Shown: positions 36,486-46,551, counted from the first letter of the stretch. The stretch: DNA of 64,000 nucleotides from Acidobacteriaceae bacterium (GCA_003131585.1 PKVW01000051.1:10506-74505), one strand, 5' to 3'. A program made the numbers and translations. Notes: generated by a model not told the origin, from the letters alone.

Positions 36486-37685
36486 TCATCCCCATTCCGC
36501 CGCTTCAGGGCATATCGCTTGCGTGCCCCTCAACCGCTCTGCCGCCGCTGCTGCACACACTCCCATCGAAAGGTAAAACAGTCCGAAATAGCGTTCCTCC
36601 CAACTTGGCAGGATGAGGAAATGCAGGCAGACGTAGGCCACGGCCACCGCAAACAACACTCGTATCCGCCCCGAAATCGCGCCGATCGTCCCCAGCAGTA
36701 GGAAAGGCAGGAAAAAGCTGTTTGCCACCAGGGTTATGCCTGCCCTGAACGCGGAAACATAGTCCCTGAATGAAAACCGCGCCACCATCTCTCCCGGTGC
36801 GATGGGAGTGGTCACAAACGCGCGGTAATATAGCATCCGGATGCCGTAATCCCCCGCGAAGTGGTTAATGCACAGTACGGACGCGACCGCAACCACTGCC
36901 AGCACGCCGGCCTTCCACAGGTCGATCCGCCGCTCCCACCAGCACGCCAAAATAGTTGGCCCCGCCAGCACCACGAAGTCAGTGCGGAAAAAGATGGATG
37001 CCAGCAGCAAGGCCACGCCGGGAGCAAATCGCCGCTTTTCAAAAATCAGGTACAGCGCGGCGAACGCAATCAGCGTAGCCAGCGCATCGGGTGTGGTCTC
37101 CCGTCCCAATATGACAAGTGGAGGACTGATCATCAGCAGAATTGAAACCGCAAACGTAAACACCCGGCTTGTATGCTGGCCAATCCAGAAGAAAAGCAGA
37201 ATTCCAATCAGAAAATACGAGCCAACGGAGATCAAAATTCCCGACCGCACCAGTCCCAACCCGCTCTTGCTCGCCAGCCACAGCGTCTGATTGTAGAGAG
37301 GACGAATCGCGAACAGCGGCAGGAACTCCGCGAACCGCGAAGCACTCGCCGCCCGTCCCTGGCGCGATTTGGTCTGGTCCCCAGGCGCGCCCGGCGACTC
37401 CCCGAGCAGGCCCTCCCGTTCTACTTTCGGCACCCATCGTCGAACCTCGGCATACACGCGCCGATGGATTTGAACCATGTCCGTCTCTTCCATGAGCAGC
37501 GCGTTGCCCATGTATTGAATCGAATCCATGCTGTAGACCGGCTTGCGATAGAGACGAATCGAAACTCCACCGAGCATCAGGACGTACAAAAAGAAAATCG
37601 CTCCGGTTGCGACGCTTCTCCGGCCCTCCCACCGCGACAATCGGCGACGGTAAGCCGGCGGTGCATTGCGAACTTCCTGCATCAA
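36486..37685 (-). CDS. Second GT39/GT-C-like multi-pass membrane protein
   Basis: 399 residues, start ATG at 37685 (or the next codon). An N-terminal membrane segment (AIFFLYVLMLGGVSIRL) is followed by YSMDSIQYMGNALL, with the Asp of a GT-C type first loop (acidic residue in DS), then about eight further hydrophobic segments. The soluble insert at 70-125 is charged. It resembles ArnT-like glycosyltransferases weakly, and I give the family with reserve. It is divergent from the ubiA gene and convergent with the other GT-C-like gene, so this 32-38 kb block reads as an envelope glycan module. Confidence 0.65.
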   Translation of the reverse strand: MMQEVRNAPPAYRRRLSRWEGRRSVATGAIFFLYVLMLGGVSIRLYRKPVYSMDSIQYMGNALLMEETDMVQIHRRVYAEVRRWVPKVEREGLLGESPGAPGDQTKSRQGRAASASRFAEFLPLFAIRPLYNQTLWLASKSGLGLVRSGILISVGSYFLIGILLFFWIGQHTSRVFTFAVSILLMISPPLVILGRETTPDALATLIAFAALYLIFEKRRFAPGVALLLASIFFRTDFVVLAGPTILACWWERRIDLWKAGVLAVVAVASVLCINHFAGDYGIRMLYYRAFVTTPIAPGEMVARFSFRDYVSAFRAGITLVANSFFLPFLLLGTIGAISGRIRVLFAVAVAYVCLHFLILPSWEERYFGLFYLSMGVCAAAAAERLRGTQAICPEAAEWG

Positions 37686-37790
37686 AACCTCATCTTCGGA
37701 GTGCTGGCTAGTTTCTCACAAACGAAGACGTGGCGGGAACGAAGATCTGGCCTCGCCCGCTATTACCGCCCCATGCCGACCGAGAGCCGG

Positions 37791-37850
37791 GAACTGAAGA
37801 CTGAGAACTGAGAACTGAGGACTGAGAACCGAGAACTGAACGAAGAACTG
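37791..37850. repeat. Short degenerate tandem repeat (GAGAACTGA-type)
   Basis: About six degenerate units of the form GAGAACTGAG or GGACTGAG between divergent genes, immediately upstream of the ubiA start. It could affect the promoter of either gene. Confidence 0.8.
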
Positions 37851-37865
37851 CTTTACAATCTTTTC

Positions 37866-38729
37866 GTGCCCGTCCTTCACAACCTTCGCATCACCCTCGA
37901 AATGATCAAGTGGGAGCACTCCATCTTCGCGCTCCCCTTCGCGCTTTGCGGAGCCATGCTCGCCGCCTCCGGCCTTCCCGCCGCCCATCAACTTTTCTGG
38001 ATCGTCATCGCCATGCTCGCCGCCCGCTCCGCCGCCATGGCCTTCAATCGCCTCGCCGACTCCGCCCTCGACGCCGCCAATCCCCGCACTCGCGCCCGCG
38101 CGCTTCCCGCGGGCCATCTCTCGTCCGCCTTCGTCACCACTTTCGTCGTTGTCTCCAGCGCCATCTTCATTTTCGCCGCAGCCCAACTGAATCGCCTCAC
38201 GCTCTGGCTCTCCCCCGTCGCCCTTGCCGTGCTGCTCCTCTACTCCTACACCAAACGCTTCACGCGCTGGTCGCACCTCGTGCTCGGATTCGCTCTCGGC
38301 ATAGCGCCCTCCGCCGCCTGGATCGCCGTTCGCGGCTCCCTCGACCCTCGCATCCTTCTTCTTACCGCCGCCGTCACCTTCTGGGTCGCCGGCTTCGACA
38401 TTATCTACGCCTGCCAGGATTTCGACTTCGACCGCGACGCCGGACTCCACTCCATCCCACGCCACGTCGGCATCCGCCGCGCCCTCTGGATCGCCCGCGC
38501 CTTCCACCTGATCATGCTGCTGCTGTTGATCGCCCTGCTCCCAGCCTTCGCGCTCGGCAAACTCGCGCTCGCCGGCGTCGTCGCCGTCATGCTCCTCCTG
38601 CTCTACGAACATTCCCTGCTCAAGCCCGGCGATCTTTCCCGTCTCAATGCCGCCTTCTTCACCATGAACGGCGTCATCTCCGTAGTCTTTGCGCTCTTCG
38701 TGGCAGCGGACCTGCTCCTGCGAAAGTAG
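37866..38729 (+). CDS. UbiA-family polyprenyltransferase (probably menaquinone, MqnP-like)
   Basis: 287 residues, GTG start at 37866. Membrane enzyme that attaches a polyprenyl chain to an aromatic ring. The two Asp-rich motifs are [19 protein letters not shown] (residues near 58-76) and [13 protein letters not shown], both facing the active site; around eight hydrophobic segments are present. MAFNR...DxxNPRT is the form seen in futalosine-pathway menaquinone prenyltransferases. A UbiD-family decarboxylase gene lies in the same window (51360), which would fit that pathway. 4-hydroxybenzoate as substrate is the less likely alternative. Confidence 0.88.
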   Translation: MPVLHNLRITLEMIKWEHSIFALPFALCGAMLAASGLPAAHQLFWIVIAMLAARSAAMAFNRLADSALDAANPRTRARALPAGHLSSAFVTTFVVVSSAIFIFAAAQLNRLTLWLSPVALAVLLLYSYTKRFTRWSHLVLGFALGIAPSAAWIAVRGSLDPRILLLTAAVTFWVAGFDIIYACQDFDFDRDAGLHSIPRHVGIRRALWIARAFHLIMLLLLIALLPAFALGKLALAGVVAVMLLLLYEHSLLKPGDLSRLNAAFFTMNGVISVVFALFVAADLLLRK

Positions 38730-39019
38730 AGAATCACGCTGACCAAAACAAAACCGGCGTCCCCACCCCCTGCGGCGGGAACGCCCGTCTCCCCATTCCC
38801 TCACGGTGACGGAGGGCGTGAAGATCTCTGATCGGAACTCTGCCGTCCCTGATCTCGCCCTCATCGTGCCTCACCCCCGGGCCCTCATTTGTCAGACCCG
38901 TGTCTACAATTTGTAAAAACTTTGTCGTGAGGTCCGCCCATCCCCTGCTACCCATTCCCTTCGTAACTCAATTCCGCATCCTGAAACTGGTAGCATAAAG
39001 ATTCCTCCACCCAACACAC

Positions 39020-41380
39020 GTGCGCTCATTGCTCCACCTCGGTATTCTCTGTGTCGCTCTTCCGCTCCTGGCGCAGAGCAACGCCGGAGAACTCCGCCTC
39101 AAAGTCACCGGCCCCGACGATCTCCCCCTCAAAGCCTCCGCCGAACTTTCTAGTGACGCCCTCCAGTTCCACCGCTCTTTCTCTACCGACGATTCCGGCC
39201 AGTTCATCGCCCGCAATCTTCCTTTCGGCCGCTACCGCCTCCAGGTCCAGCGCGAATCCTTCTCCCCGTTTGACAGCCTCATTGAAATCCATTCCGCGCT
39301 TCCCACCGAGTATGTCGTCAAGCTCAGCATCGCCGCTCTGAGCACCGCCGTAAACGTCACCGCCGGCGCCACACTCCTCGATCCCGAGCGCACCACCACC
39401 ATCAACCACCTCGACTCCAAAGCTATAGCGGATCGCCCCGCTTCGCTCCCCGGGCGTTCGCTCCCCGATCTCATCGACACCCAGCCCGGCTGGCTCTACG
39501 AAGGCAGCGCCGTCCTCCATCCCCGCGGCTCCGAATATCAAACTCAATTCGTCGTCGACGGCATCCCGCTCACCGACACGCGTTCGCCAGGCTTCGGCGG
39601 CGAAGTCGAAGCCGACGAAGTCGAGTCCCTGACCATTTATACCGCCGGCATTCCCGCCGAATATGGACGCAAGATGGGCGGCGTCGTCGAAGTCAACACT
39701 CTGCGCGACGCGCAGCCCGGTCTGCACGGCGAAGCCGTTTTTTCCGGCGGCAGCTTCGACACGGCCGGTGCCTTCGCCAGCGTCCAGGATTCCTGGGGAC
39801 GCAACACTCTCGGCGCCAGCGTATCCGGGAACATGACCGCCCGCTACCTTAATCCTGTCGTCCCCCAGAACTACACCAACCGCGGCACCACCGGTGACTT
39901 TTCCCTAAGCTATGAGCGCGACATCACCCCCGCGGACCGCCTGACGCTCAGCGTCCGCCACGAACTCTCGCGCTATGAAATTCCCAATCAGCAGCTTCAG
40001 CAGTTTCCGGAGCTTCGTAATCCTCCAACCGCCGCGCCTCAACTCCAGACCGCCGGCAACTTTGAGACTATGGGCATCGCTTCCTACCAGCACATCTTTT
40101 CGCCCAACGTTCTCGCCAATGTTCGCGGCATGGTGCGCGACAACTCCAACGATCTCAACTCCAACGACGGCTCCTGGCCCATCGCTGTGTTTTTGCACAA
40201 CGACTTCAAAGAGGAATACTTCAACGCCGCCATCTCCATCCATCACGGCCGCCACGAGTGGAAGGCCGGTCTCGAATCCGACAATCTCTTCCTTCACGAA
40301 AACTTCAGCGATATCATCACCGCCAATCCGAACGATCCCACAAATTATCCATTCGATCCCGGCACTCCCACCACCTTTGCCTTCACCGGGCGCCGCCCCG
40401 ATCTCGAACAATCGGCCTTCGTTCAGGATCTCATCCACCTCGGCAAATGGACCGTCAACGCCGGCCTGCGCTGGGACCACTACCAGCTCATCGTGAATCA
40501 AAACGCCGCCAGCCCGCGCTTTTCCGTCGCGCGTTATTGTCCCGCGGCGAATTTGATTATCCACGCCTCTTACGACCGCGTTTTTCAGACGCCGTCGTTC
40601 GAAAACATTCTTCTGGCCAGTTCACCCAACGTTATCGCGCTCAACTCCAACGTCCTCCGCCTGCCCGTCCAGCCTTCTCATGGCAATTACTTTGAAGTTG
40701 GCGCCACCAAGAGCTTTGTCAGTCAGTTCCGCTTCGACGCGAACTATTTTCGCCGCTACGTAAATAACTTCGCCGACGACGACCAAATCCTCAATACCGC
40801 CGTCAGCTTCCCCATAGCGTTCCGCAAAGCGATCATCTACGGCGCGGAAGGCAAGCTCGACCTTCCACATTGGAACCGCTTCTCCGGCTTTCTCAGCTAC
40901 TCCTACATCGTCGGAAATGCCTGGTTCCCGGTGACCGGAGGCCTTTTTGTCGGCGACGACGCCGTGAGCGCCACTACCCAACTCACTGGGCATTTCCCCG
41001 ACTCGCAGGATCAGCGTCATACCGCTCGCGCTCGCATTCGCTATCAGCTAACCTCGCGCCTATGGTTCGCCGCCGGCTCCGAATACGGCAGCGGCCTGCC
41101 TTTCGAGTTCACCGGAACCTACGATCAGGCTCTCGCCGAATACGGCCAGCAGGTAGTGGGCCGCATTAACTTCGCCGATGGACGCATCAAGCCCACTCTC
41201 TCTCTCGATGCCTCGGGCGGTGCCGAACTCTACAAGAAAGAAAAGCGTTCGCTGCGCCTGCAAGCCGACGCCGAAAACCTCAACAACCGCCTCGACGTCC
41301 TCGATTTCGCCGGCCTCTTCTCCGGCAGTGCCATCGCCCCTCCCAGAAGCTATTTCCTCCGCCTCGCCGCAACGTTTTAG
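39020..41380 (+). CDS. TonB-dependent receptor with carboxypeptidase-regulatory-like domain
   Basis: 786 residues, GTG start at 39020 after 290 bases without a gene. Signal peptide MRSLLHLGILCVALPLLAQ; then a CarboxypepD_reg-like beta-sandwich (LRLKVTGPDDLPLKASAEL, SGQFIARNLPFGRYRLQV), a plug domain (FVVDGIPLTDTRSPGFGG, YTAGIPAEYGRKMGGVVEV), and a 22-strand barrel ending SYFLRLAATF with the C-terminal Phe usual for outer-membrane barrels. No clear TonB box was found. The N-terminal domain is typical of acidobacterial receptors. Substrate unknown; no neighbouring transporter or degradation gene gives a hint. Codons are unusually C-rich in wobble position compared with other regions. Confidence 0.9.
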   Translation: MRSLLHLGILCVALPLLAQSNAGELRLKVTGPDDLPLKASAELSSDALQFHRSFSTDDSGQFIARNLPFGRYRLQVQRESFSPFDSLIEIHSALPTEYVVKLSIAALSTAVNVTAGATLLDPERTTTINHLDSKAIADRPASLPGRSLPDLIDTQPGWLYEGSAVLHPRGSEYQTQFVVDGIPLTDTRSPGFGGEVEADEVESLTIYTAGIPAEYGRKMGGVVEVNTLRDAQPGLHGEAVFSGGSFDTAGAFASVQDSWGRNTLGASVSGNMTARYLNPVVPQNYTNRGTTGDFSLSYERDITPADRLTLSVRHELSRYEIPNQQLQQFPELRNPPTAAPQLQTAGNFETMGIASYQHIFSPNVLANVRGMVRDNSNDLNSNDGSWPIAVFLHNDFKEEYFNAAISIHHGRHEWKAGLESDNLFLHENFSDIITANPNDPTNYPFDPGTPTTFAFTGRRPDLEQSAFVQDLIHLGKWTVNAGLRWDHYQLIVNQNAASPRFSVARYCPAANLIIHASYDRVFQTPSFENILLASSPNVIALNSNVLRLPVQPSHGNYFEVGATKSFVSQFRFDANYFRRYVNNFADDDQILNTAVSFPIAFRKAIIYGAEGKLDLPHWNRFSGFLSYSYIVGNAWFPVTGGLFVGDDAVSATTQLTGHFPDSQDQRHTARARIRYQLTSRLWFAAGSEYGSGLPFEFTGTYDQALAEYGQQVVGRINFADGRIKPTLSLDASGGAELYKKEKRSLRLQADAENLNNRLDVLDFAGLFSGSAIAPPRSYFLRLAATF

Positions 41381-41391
41381 AGGGGTTCATG

Positions 41392-41440
41392 TGGGGACAG
41401 CCGCCCTCGGCTGTCCAGCCGGGCGCAGCCCGGCGCCGCT
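41392..41440. repeat. GGGGACAGCC-type palindromic repeat (intergenic copy)
   Basis: GGACAGCC and GGCTGTCC form an inverted repeat around a short loop, followed by a second GC-rich palindrome (GCCGGGCGCAGCCCGGCG). A related copy sits inside metH at 42034-42073. Confidence 0.8.
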
Positions 41441-41461
41441 TATTCCGCGCCCAAAACAAAA

Positions 41462-41484
41462 GCGGAGCGCAAAACACGCTCCGC
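41462..41484 (-). terminator. Intrinsic terminator for metH
   Basis: GCGGAGCG (41462-41469) and CGCTCCGC (41477-41484) pair perfectly around a 7-base loop; on the minus strand it is followed by TTTTGTTTTG. It lies about 45 bases past the metH stop. Confidence 0.85.
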
Positions 41485-41528
41485 CTCGGCATACCGCGTT
41501 CATCCGTGCAAATCAGTGGCCAAGAAGT

Positions 41529-44500
41529 TCACACCACGAAATACTTCGCTCCCGGATGATGCACCACCAGCGCCGATGTACTCTGCTCCGGCTCCAGCAG
41601 AAATCCCGACGTCAGGCGCACGCCCACGTTCTCTTCCGGCTTCAACAGCACAAACAACTTCGTCTGATCCTCCAGATTCGGGCATGCCGGGTACCCAAAC
41701 GAATACCTCGACCCGCGGTATTTCTGATGAAACAAATCGCGAATCGCCGCTGCGTCCTCGCCCCCAATTCCCAACTCCTCCCGCATCTTCTTGTGATGCA
41801 GCTCCGCCAGCGCCTCCGCCGTCTCCACGCTCAGCCCGTGTAAATACAAATACTTCGTGTACTCTCCGCCCTCAAACAACTTCTGCGTTTCCACCGAAGC
41901 CTTTGCCCCAATCGTCACCAGCGAAAAGCCAATCACATCCATCTTTCCAGACGATTGTCCCGCAAAAAAGTCCGCAATACACAATCGGCGTCCTTCCCGC
42001 TGCCGCGGAAATGTGAACCGCAGCAATTCACGTCTGGGGACAGCCGCCCCCGCCTGTCCGGCCGAGCGCAAGCTTGGCTGCTCCACCTTTGGCTCGTATA
42101 CCACCACATCATTTCCATCGCTCTGGCATGGAAAATATCCCCAAACCACCTTCGCCTCAAACAAATCCGACTCCGCCACTTCCTCTTCCAGCTTCTTCTT
42201 GATCGGACGGAACTTCTCCTCCACCAGCCGGATATAGTCCGCCTGCGATGCCGTCTTCAATTGCCACTGATTCTTGAACAGCGCGGTCTCGTTGATATAC
42301 GGAAACACTTCCCGCACATCGTACCGCTTCGTTCGCACTCCCCAAAACGCGGGCTCCGGAATATTTGGCGCATCGCTCACCACCGCGCTCCGCTCCGCGA
42401 ACACCGGACCCGTCTCTTCATCCACCGCTGCCGCCTTGGCGTATTCCTTCACCGTCCGTCCATCGCGCAATCGCGTCTCCCGCGCTCCATCTTCCGTAAT
42501 CAAATCTTCCATCACGTGCAGCCCGGCAAACGCATCCTCCGCGTAGAACACCGCGTTCGCATATTCCCGCCGCAAGTCGTCTTCCACATACTTCCGCGTC
42601 AAAGCCGCTCCCCCGCAAATCACCGGAAACTCCAGCTTCTGCCGCTGCAGGTCCTGGATCACATACTTCATCTCCAGCGTCGACTTCACCAGCAACCCGC
42701 TCAGCCCAATCGCATCCGCCCCGTGCTCCTGCGCCGCGCTGATAATCTTGTCTCCCGGTTGCTTGATCCCCAGATTCACCACCTTGAATCCGTTATTCGA
42801 CAGAATGATGTCCACCAGATTCTTTCCAATGTCGTGTACGTCACCCTTCACCGTCGCCAGTACAATCGTGCCTTTCTGCGACCCGCCTTCCTTCTTCTCC
42901 ATCTTCGGCTCAAGATAAGCCACCGCCTGCTTCATGACCCCCGCCGAATCCAGCACCGAAGGCAGTTGCATCTTGCGCGCGCCAAACAAATCGCCGACCG
43001 TCTTCATTCCATCCAGCAGCACCGTATTGATCAGTTCCAGCGCCGAGTAAGTCCCCAGCGCCTCTTCCAGTAACTCTTCCAAAGACTTCTTATGCGCGCC
43101 CTCGCCCACCGATTTCTCGCCGTTGATGATGGCAAACTTCAGCTTGTCCTCGACCGACAGCGTATCCACATGCGCGGTCGTGGACGCGGCCGGCTTGCCC
43201 TTCAGCCCGGCGAAGTGGTTCATGTATTTCTGCAGCGGATCGCCGTCGGATTCGTCGCGGAAAATCAGCTTCCGCGCCAGATCCACTTCTTCCTGCGGAA
43301 TCTTGTATAGCGGATAGATCTTCGTATAGTTCACGATGGCCATATCCAGCCCATGGTCCACCGCCTCGTGCATGAACACCGAGTTCAACACCCGCCTCGG
43401 GTACGCATCCAGCCCAAACGAAATATTGCTCACCCCCAGAATCGTCTTCACGTTGGGCAGTTCTTTCTTGATTCGCTTCACCGCATTCAGCGTCTCTATC
43501 CCCGCACTCCGGTACTCATCCTGCCCGGTCGAAATCGGCAACGTGAGCGCGTCAAAAATCAGATCCGTCCCATCGAGCCCGTACTTCTTCGTCGCCAGAT
43601 CGAAAATCCGATGCGCGATCGCCGCCTTCTTCTCCGCCGTTAGCGCCATTCCGTCTTCGTCAATCGTCAGCGCAATCACCGCAGCCCCGTAACGCTTTGC
43701 CATCGGCAGCACCAGCGACGTGCGCTTCTCTCCGTCCTCCAGATTGATCGAGTTGATGATCGCCCGCCCTGGAATTCTCTTCAGCGCCTCTTCCACCACA
43801 TCGGCCTCGGTCGAATCTACCAGGATCGGCGCCGGAACCCGGGTTGCGATCCTTTCCAGAATCGTCGAGATGTACCCCTTCTCATCCTCGCCCACAATCG
43901 CGCAGCACAGGTCGAGCATGTGCGATCCGTCGTTCACCAGTTTCTTAGCCAGCGCCAGAATGTCGTCGTATTTCTTCCCTTGCACCAGATTTCGGAAGTG
44001 CTCCACCCTCGTCGTCGTATTCATTTCTTCGGCGACGATCAGAGGTTTTGGCTCCAGATCGAGTGGAACGGAGGTATAGGCGCTCGATGCCGCGCCGACT
44101 CTCTTCGCTTCGCGCTTCGCCGGCTCCACTCCCCAAACCGCATCTACCACCGCTTTCAAATGCGCGGGGGTTGTTCCGCAGCATCCGCCCACAATCCGCA
44201 CGCCATAATCCACGACGAAATGCTTGTGATACTCCGCCAGTTCCTGCGGCGTCAGCTTGTAGACCGCGTGCCCGCCTTCGTTGTGCGGCAGCCCCGCGTT
44301 GGGTAGAACCGATACTTCCTTCGTCGAATTCAGCGCCAGATAGCGGACCGCATCGTTCATCTCCTTCGGCCCGGTAGCGCAGTTCAGTCCCAGGATCTCC
44401 ACCTCAAACGGCTCCAGCGCCGTCAGCGCCGCGCCAATCTCCGTGCCCAGCAGCATCAAGCCGGTTTCCTGCAACGTCACCTGCACCGTGACTGGCAGGC

Positions 44501-45044
44501 GCTTGCCTGCCTTCCGCATCGCCTCCAGCACCCCCACCGTAGCGACCTTCGCCTGCAATAGATCCTGGCAGGTCTCGATCAGCAGAACGTCCACCCCGCC
44601 CTCGATCAGCGCCGCTGCCTGCTCCTCGTATGCCGCCGCCATCGCGTCAAAGCTGATGTGTCCCAGCGACGGCAACTTCGTAGTCGGCCCCATCGACCCT
44701 GCCACAAACCGTGGACGATCCTTGGTTGAGAACTGCGCCGCTACTTCCTTCGCGAGCCGCGCAGCCGCGACGTTGATCTCGTGCACCCGGTCCGGCAGCT
44801 CAAACTCCGTCAGCACAATACGCGATCCGCCAAACGTGTTCGTCTCCACGATGTCGCAGCCCACCCGAAAGAAATCAGCGTGGATATCCCGAATGATGTC
44901 GGGACGGCTCAGCACCAGCACTTCGCTGCAATTCTCCTTACCCCAGTAATCGTCCAAAGTAGGGTTTCGCGCCTGAATGTTCGTCCCCATCGCGCCGTCA
45001 TAAACAACCACGCGCTCTTTCACGGTTTGTAAGAAATCACTCAT
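41529..45044 (-). CDS. metH: Cobalamin-dependent methionine synthase
   Basis: Transfers a methyl group from methyl-tetrahydrofolate to homocysteine through cobalamin. 1171 residues from ATG at 45042-45044 (MSDFLQTVKERVVVYDGAMG); a longer frame adds 38 unlikely residues. Domains in order: homocysteine domain (LNCATGP and GGCCGTTPAHL zinc cysteines), folate domain (pterin-binding, about 340-620), cap and B12-binding domain with DVHDIGKNL (near residue 734) for the lower-ligand His, and the SAM-binding activation domain. Within the activation domain, between VVYEPK and ELLRFTFPRQREG, a stretch of about 15-19 residues (SLRSAGQAGAAVPRR) is encoded by a palindromic repeat also found between genes. 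The start has only a weak Shine-Dalgarno. It lies 186 bases downstream of nuoI. Confidence 0.97.
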   Translation of the reverse strand: MSDFLQTVKERVVVYDGAMGTNIQARNPTLDDYWGKENCSEVLVLSRPDIIRDIHADFFRVGCDIVETNTFGGSRIVLTEFELPDRVHEINVAAARLAKEVAAQFSTKDRPRFVAGSMGPTTKLPSLGHISFDAMAAAYEEQAAALIEGGVDVLLIETCQDLLQAKVATVGVLEAMRKAGKRLPVTVQVTLQETGLMLLGTEIGAALTALEPFEVEILGLNCATGPKEMNDAVRYLALNSTKEVSVLPNAGLPHNEGGHAVYKLTPQELAEYHKHFVVDYGVRIVGGCCGTTPAHLKAVVDAVWGVEPAKREAKRVGAASSAYTSVPLDLEPKPLIVAEEMNTTTRVEHFRNLVQGKKYDDILALAKKLVNDGSHMLDLCCAIVGEDEKGYISTILERIATRVPAPILVDSTEADVVEEALKRIPGRAIINSINLEDGEKRTSLVLPMAKRYGAAVIALTIDEDGMALTAEKKAAIAHRIFDLATKKYGLDGTDLIFDALTLPISTGQDEYRSAGIETLNAVKRIKKELPNVKTILGVSNISFGLDAYPRRVLNSVFMHEAVDHGLDMAIVNYTKIYPLYKIPQEEVDLARKLIFRDESDGDPLQKYMNHFAGLKGKPAASTTAHVDTLSVEDKLKFAIINGEKSVGEGAHKKSLEELLEEALGTYSALELINTVLLDGMKTVGDLFGARKMQLPSVLDSAGVMKQAVAYLEPKMEKKEGGSQKGTIVLATVKGDVHDIGKNLVDIILSNNGFKVVNLGIKQPGDKIISAAQEHGADAIGLSGLLVKSTLEMKYVIQDLQRQKLEFPVICGGAALTRKYVEDDLRREYANAVFYAEDAFAGLHVMEDLITEDGARETRLRDGRTVKEYAKAAAVDEETGPVFAERSAVVSDAPNIPEPAFWGVRTKRYDVREVFPYINETALFKNQWQLKTASQADYIRLVEEKFRPIKKKLEEEVAESDLFEAKVVWGYFPCQSDGNDVVVYEPKVEQPSLRSAGQAGAAVPRRELLRFTFPRQREGRRLCIADFFAGQSSGKMDVIGFSLVTIGAKASVETQKLFEGGEYTKYLYLHGLSVETAEALAELHHKKMREELGIGGEDAAAIRDLFHQKYRGSRYSFGYPACPNLEDQTKLFVLLKPEENVGVRLTSGFLLEPEQSTSALVVHHPGAKYFVV
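42034..42073. repeat. Palindromic repeat inserted in the metH coding sequence
   Basis: CTGGGGACAGCCGCCCCCGC (start) matches the intergenic copy at 41392 closely and keeps the metH frame open. It encodes part of SLRSAGQAGAAVPRR in the activation domain. Confidence 0.8.
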
Positions 45045-45159
45045 TGCTGAATTCTTAGCTCCTAAGCCCTTAGCTCGATCCCTGCGCATCCCCGCAAATC
45101 CGTGGTTAAGAAGTTCTTTGCCTTTCGGTACTCGCAACTCCGTACTCGCCATGCACAAA

Positions 45160-45181
45160 CGCCGGCCCTCGAGGACCGGCG
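45160..45181 (-). terminator. Hairpin terminator after nuoI
   Basis: CGCCGG..CCGGCG inverted repeat (22 bases, one mismatch pair in the centre) located about 50 bases past the nuoI stop; on the minus strand TTTG follows. No riboswitch was recognised in this gap upstream of metH. Confidence 0.55.
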
Positions 45182-45230
45182 TGTCATCTGCTCGAACTCA
45201 CGACTGCATGAACTCAAGATGTTTCGAACT

Positions 45231-45761
45231 TTAACTCCCCGCCACCATCTGCGCCGGAGCGCCGCCATCCACGTCGGCCTGGTTAAATACGACGCCGTCT
45301 CCCATGTGCGCCGGCCGGGGAGCCAGCATCTGCTCTTTGCGGTAAACCAGATTGCTCGCGTTGAACGTCGCCAGCTCAAACCCATGCCCATGCGTAATCG
45401 CGTCGGTCGGGCAAGCCTCCACGCAATACCCGCAAAAGATACATCGATTGTAGTCGATGTTGTAGACTTTGGCGTAGCGCTCTGCGCCGCTTACGCGCCG
45501 TTCGGCGGTGTTGTCGGCGGCTTCGATGTAGATGCAATTCGAGGGGCAGTTGGCGGCGCAGAGGAAGCAGGCGACGCATTTTTCCAGTCCGTTTTCGTCG
45601 CGCTGCAGCACATGGGCGCCGCGGAAGCGGGCTTCGAAGCGCGCTCCTTTCAGCGGACCTTCGCCATCGGGATAATTTTCCACCGTGGTGGGCTGGAACA
45701 TCTCCATGAAGGTGATGCTCATGCCCTTGGCGATGGCGGCGATGTTTTTCAGGACCGGCAT
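45231..45761 (-). CDS. nuoI: NADH-quinone oxidoreductase subunit I
   Basis: 176-residue electron-transfer subunit of complex I that carries two [4Fe-4S] clusters (N6a and N6b) between the peripheral arm and the quinone. The two binding sites are CVACFLCAANCPSNC and CIFCGYCVEACPTDA. The ATG start at 45761 gives MPVLKNIAAIAKGM, in line with family N-termini. It is alone here; other nuo genes are not in the window, so it is separated from the rest of the complex or belongs to a scattered set. The C-terminal extension (MLAPRPAHMGDGVVF) is normal for some phyla. Confidence 0.95.
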   Translation of the reverse strand: MPVLKNIAAIAKGMSITFMEMFQPTTVENYPDGEGPLKGARFEARFRGAHVLQRDENGLEKCVACFLCAANCPSNCIYIEAADNTAERRVSGAERYAKVYNIDYNRCIFCGYCVEACPTDAITHGHGFELATFNASNLVYRKEQMLAPRPAHMGDGVVFNQADVDGGAPAQMVAGS

Positions 45762-45893
45762 ACTTTCTTAGTATACCAATGTGGGAGAGCCTCAGCGCGG
45801 GATCTGCCAGCGAAAGCGAGCGCGGAGGGATGGGCCCCCCCGAACCATAAAATTCTGGGGAGCAATCTACTCCGCGCTCGCTTGGCCCTTCAA

Positions 45894-46445
45894 CTACGCG
45901 ACACGCCTTGCCGTCTTCCGATCCGGTCTGGATTGGTCATGCTTTTTCTGGTGGCTTTCTTGGTTGGCTTGCGTATTGATCTGTTTTGCGAGTTCGGTTA
46001 ATTTTTCGTCGGTGTCCTTTTCTTCTTCAAGAGTCTCTTCCAGCAGAGAGGCGTGTTCCGTTTCGCCGAGAACTCTGGCGAACTCGCAGACCGCCCCGTA
46101 CGCCGCAATCTCGTAATGTTCCACTCGCCGTGCTGCGCCGATCAGGGCCGCGTCCAATACCGCGTCGGTAAAGTCTTCTTCCATGACCTCGGACCCTTCC
46201 TTAACCAAACCCTCCATGCCCACACACTTCTTGCCCTTTGGGCCCTCATCCAGGGATCGGAAGATCCTTTCAAGGCGTTGAACGTGACCTTTGGTTTGTT
46301 CCAAGTGCAGTTCGAAGCCTTTTCGCAGCTCCCGGGCAGAGGCGGCTTTGGCCATCTTCGGAAGTGCTTTGACCAATTGATTCTCGGCGCTATACAAGTC
46401 TTTCAATGCGCCGACATAGAGTTTTTTCAAGTTATCGTTTGGCAT
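45894..46445 (-). CDS. DUF892 (YciE/YciF-like) ferritin-like protein
   Basis: 183 residues from ATG at 46445. The pattern LKKLYVGALKDLYSAENQLVKALPKMA and HLEQTKGHVQRLERIFRSL is typical of the family, with a four-helix bundle and di-iron-type Glu/His positions (E of YSAEN, E and H of LHLEQTKGH, E and H of RRVEHYE, EEEKDTDEK). Members are stress-induced in enterobacteria; their activity is not well established. A basic tail (HQKKHDQSRPDRKTARR) ends the protein. It is followed on the same strand by similar stress-type small genes upstream. Confidence 0.92.
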   Translation of the reverse strand: MPNDNLKKLYVGALKDLYSAENQLVKALPKMAKAASARELRKGFELHLEQTKGHVQRLERIFRSLDEGPKGKKCVGMEGLVKEGSEVMEEDFTDAVLDAALIGAARRVEHYEIAAYGAVCEFARVLGETEHASLLEETLEEEKDTDEKLTELAKQINTQANQESHQKKHDQSRPDRKTARRVA

Positions 46446-46551
46446 GTTTCCTCCATAAAATGAATTGAGTTCCGTTTAGTTCCGCACAAAATGAAAGATC
46501 CTGACCCCTCGGCACGCTCTTAAATTCTTCTTGGCGAGAATCTCTTCCAGC

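Noticed and set aside
45045-45230. Cobalamin or SAM riboswitch before metH
   Set aside because: Neither the B12-box nor a SAM-riboswitch core could be recognised; only a terminator-like hairpin for nuoI was found.
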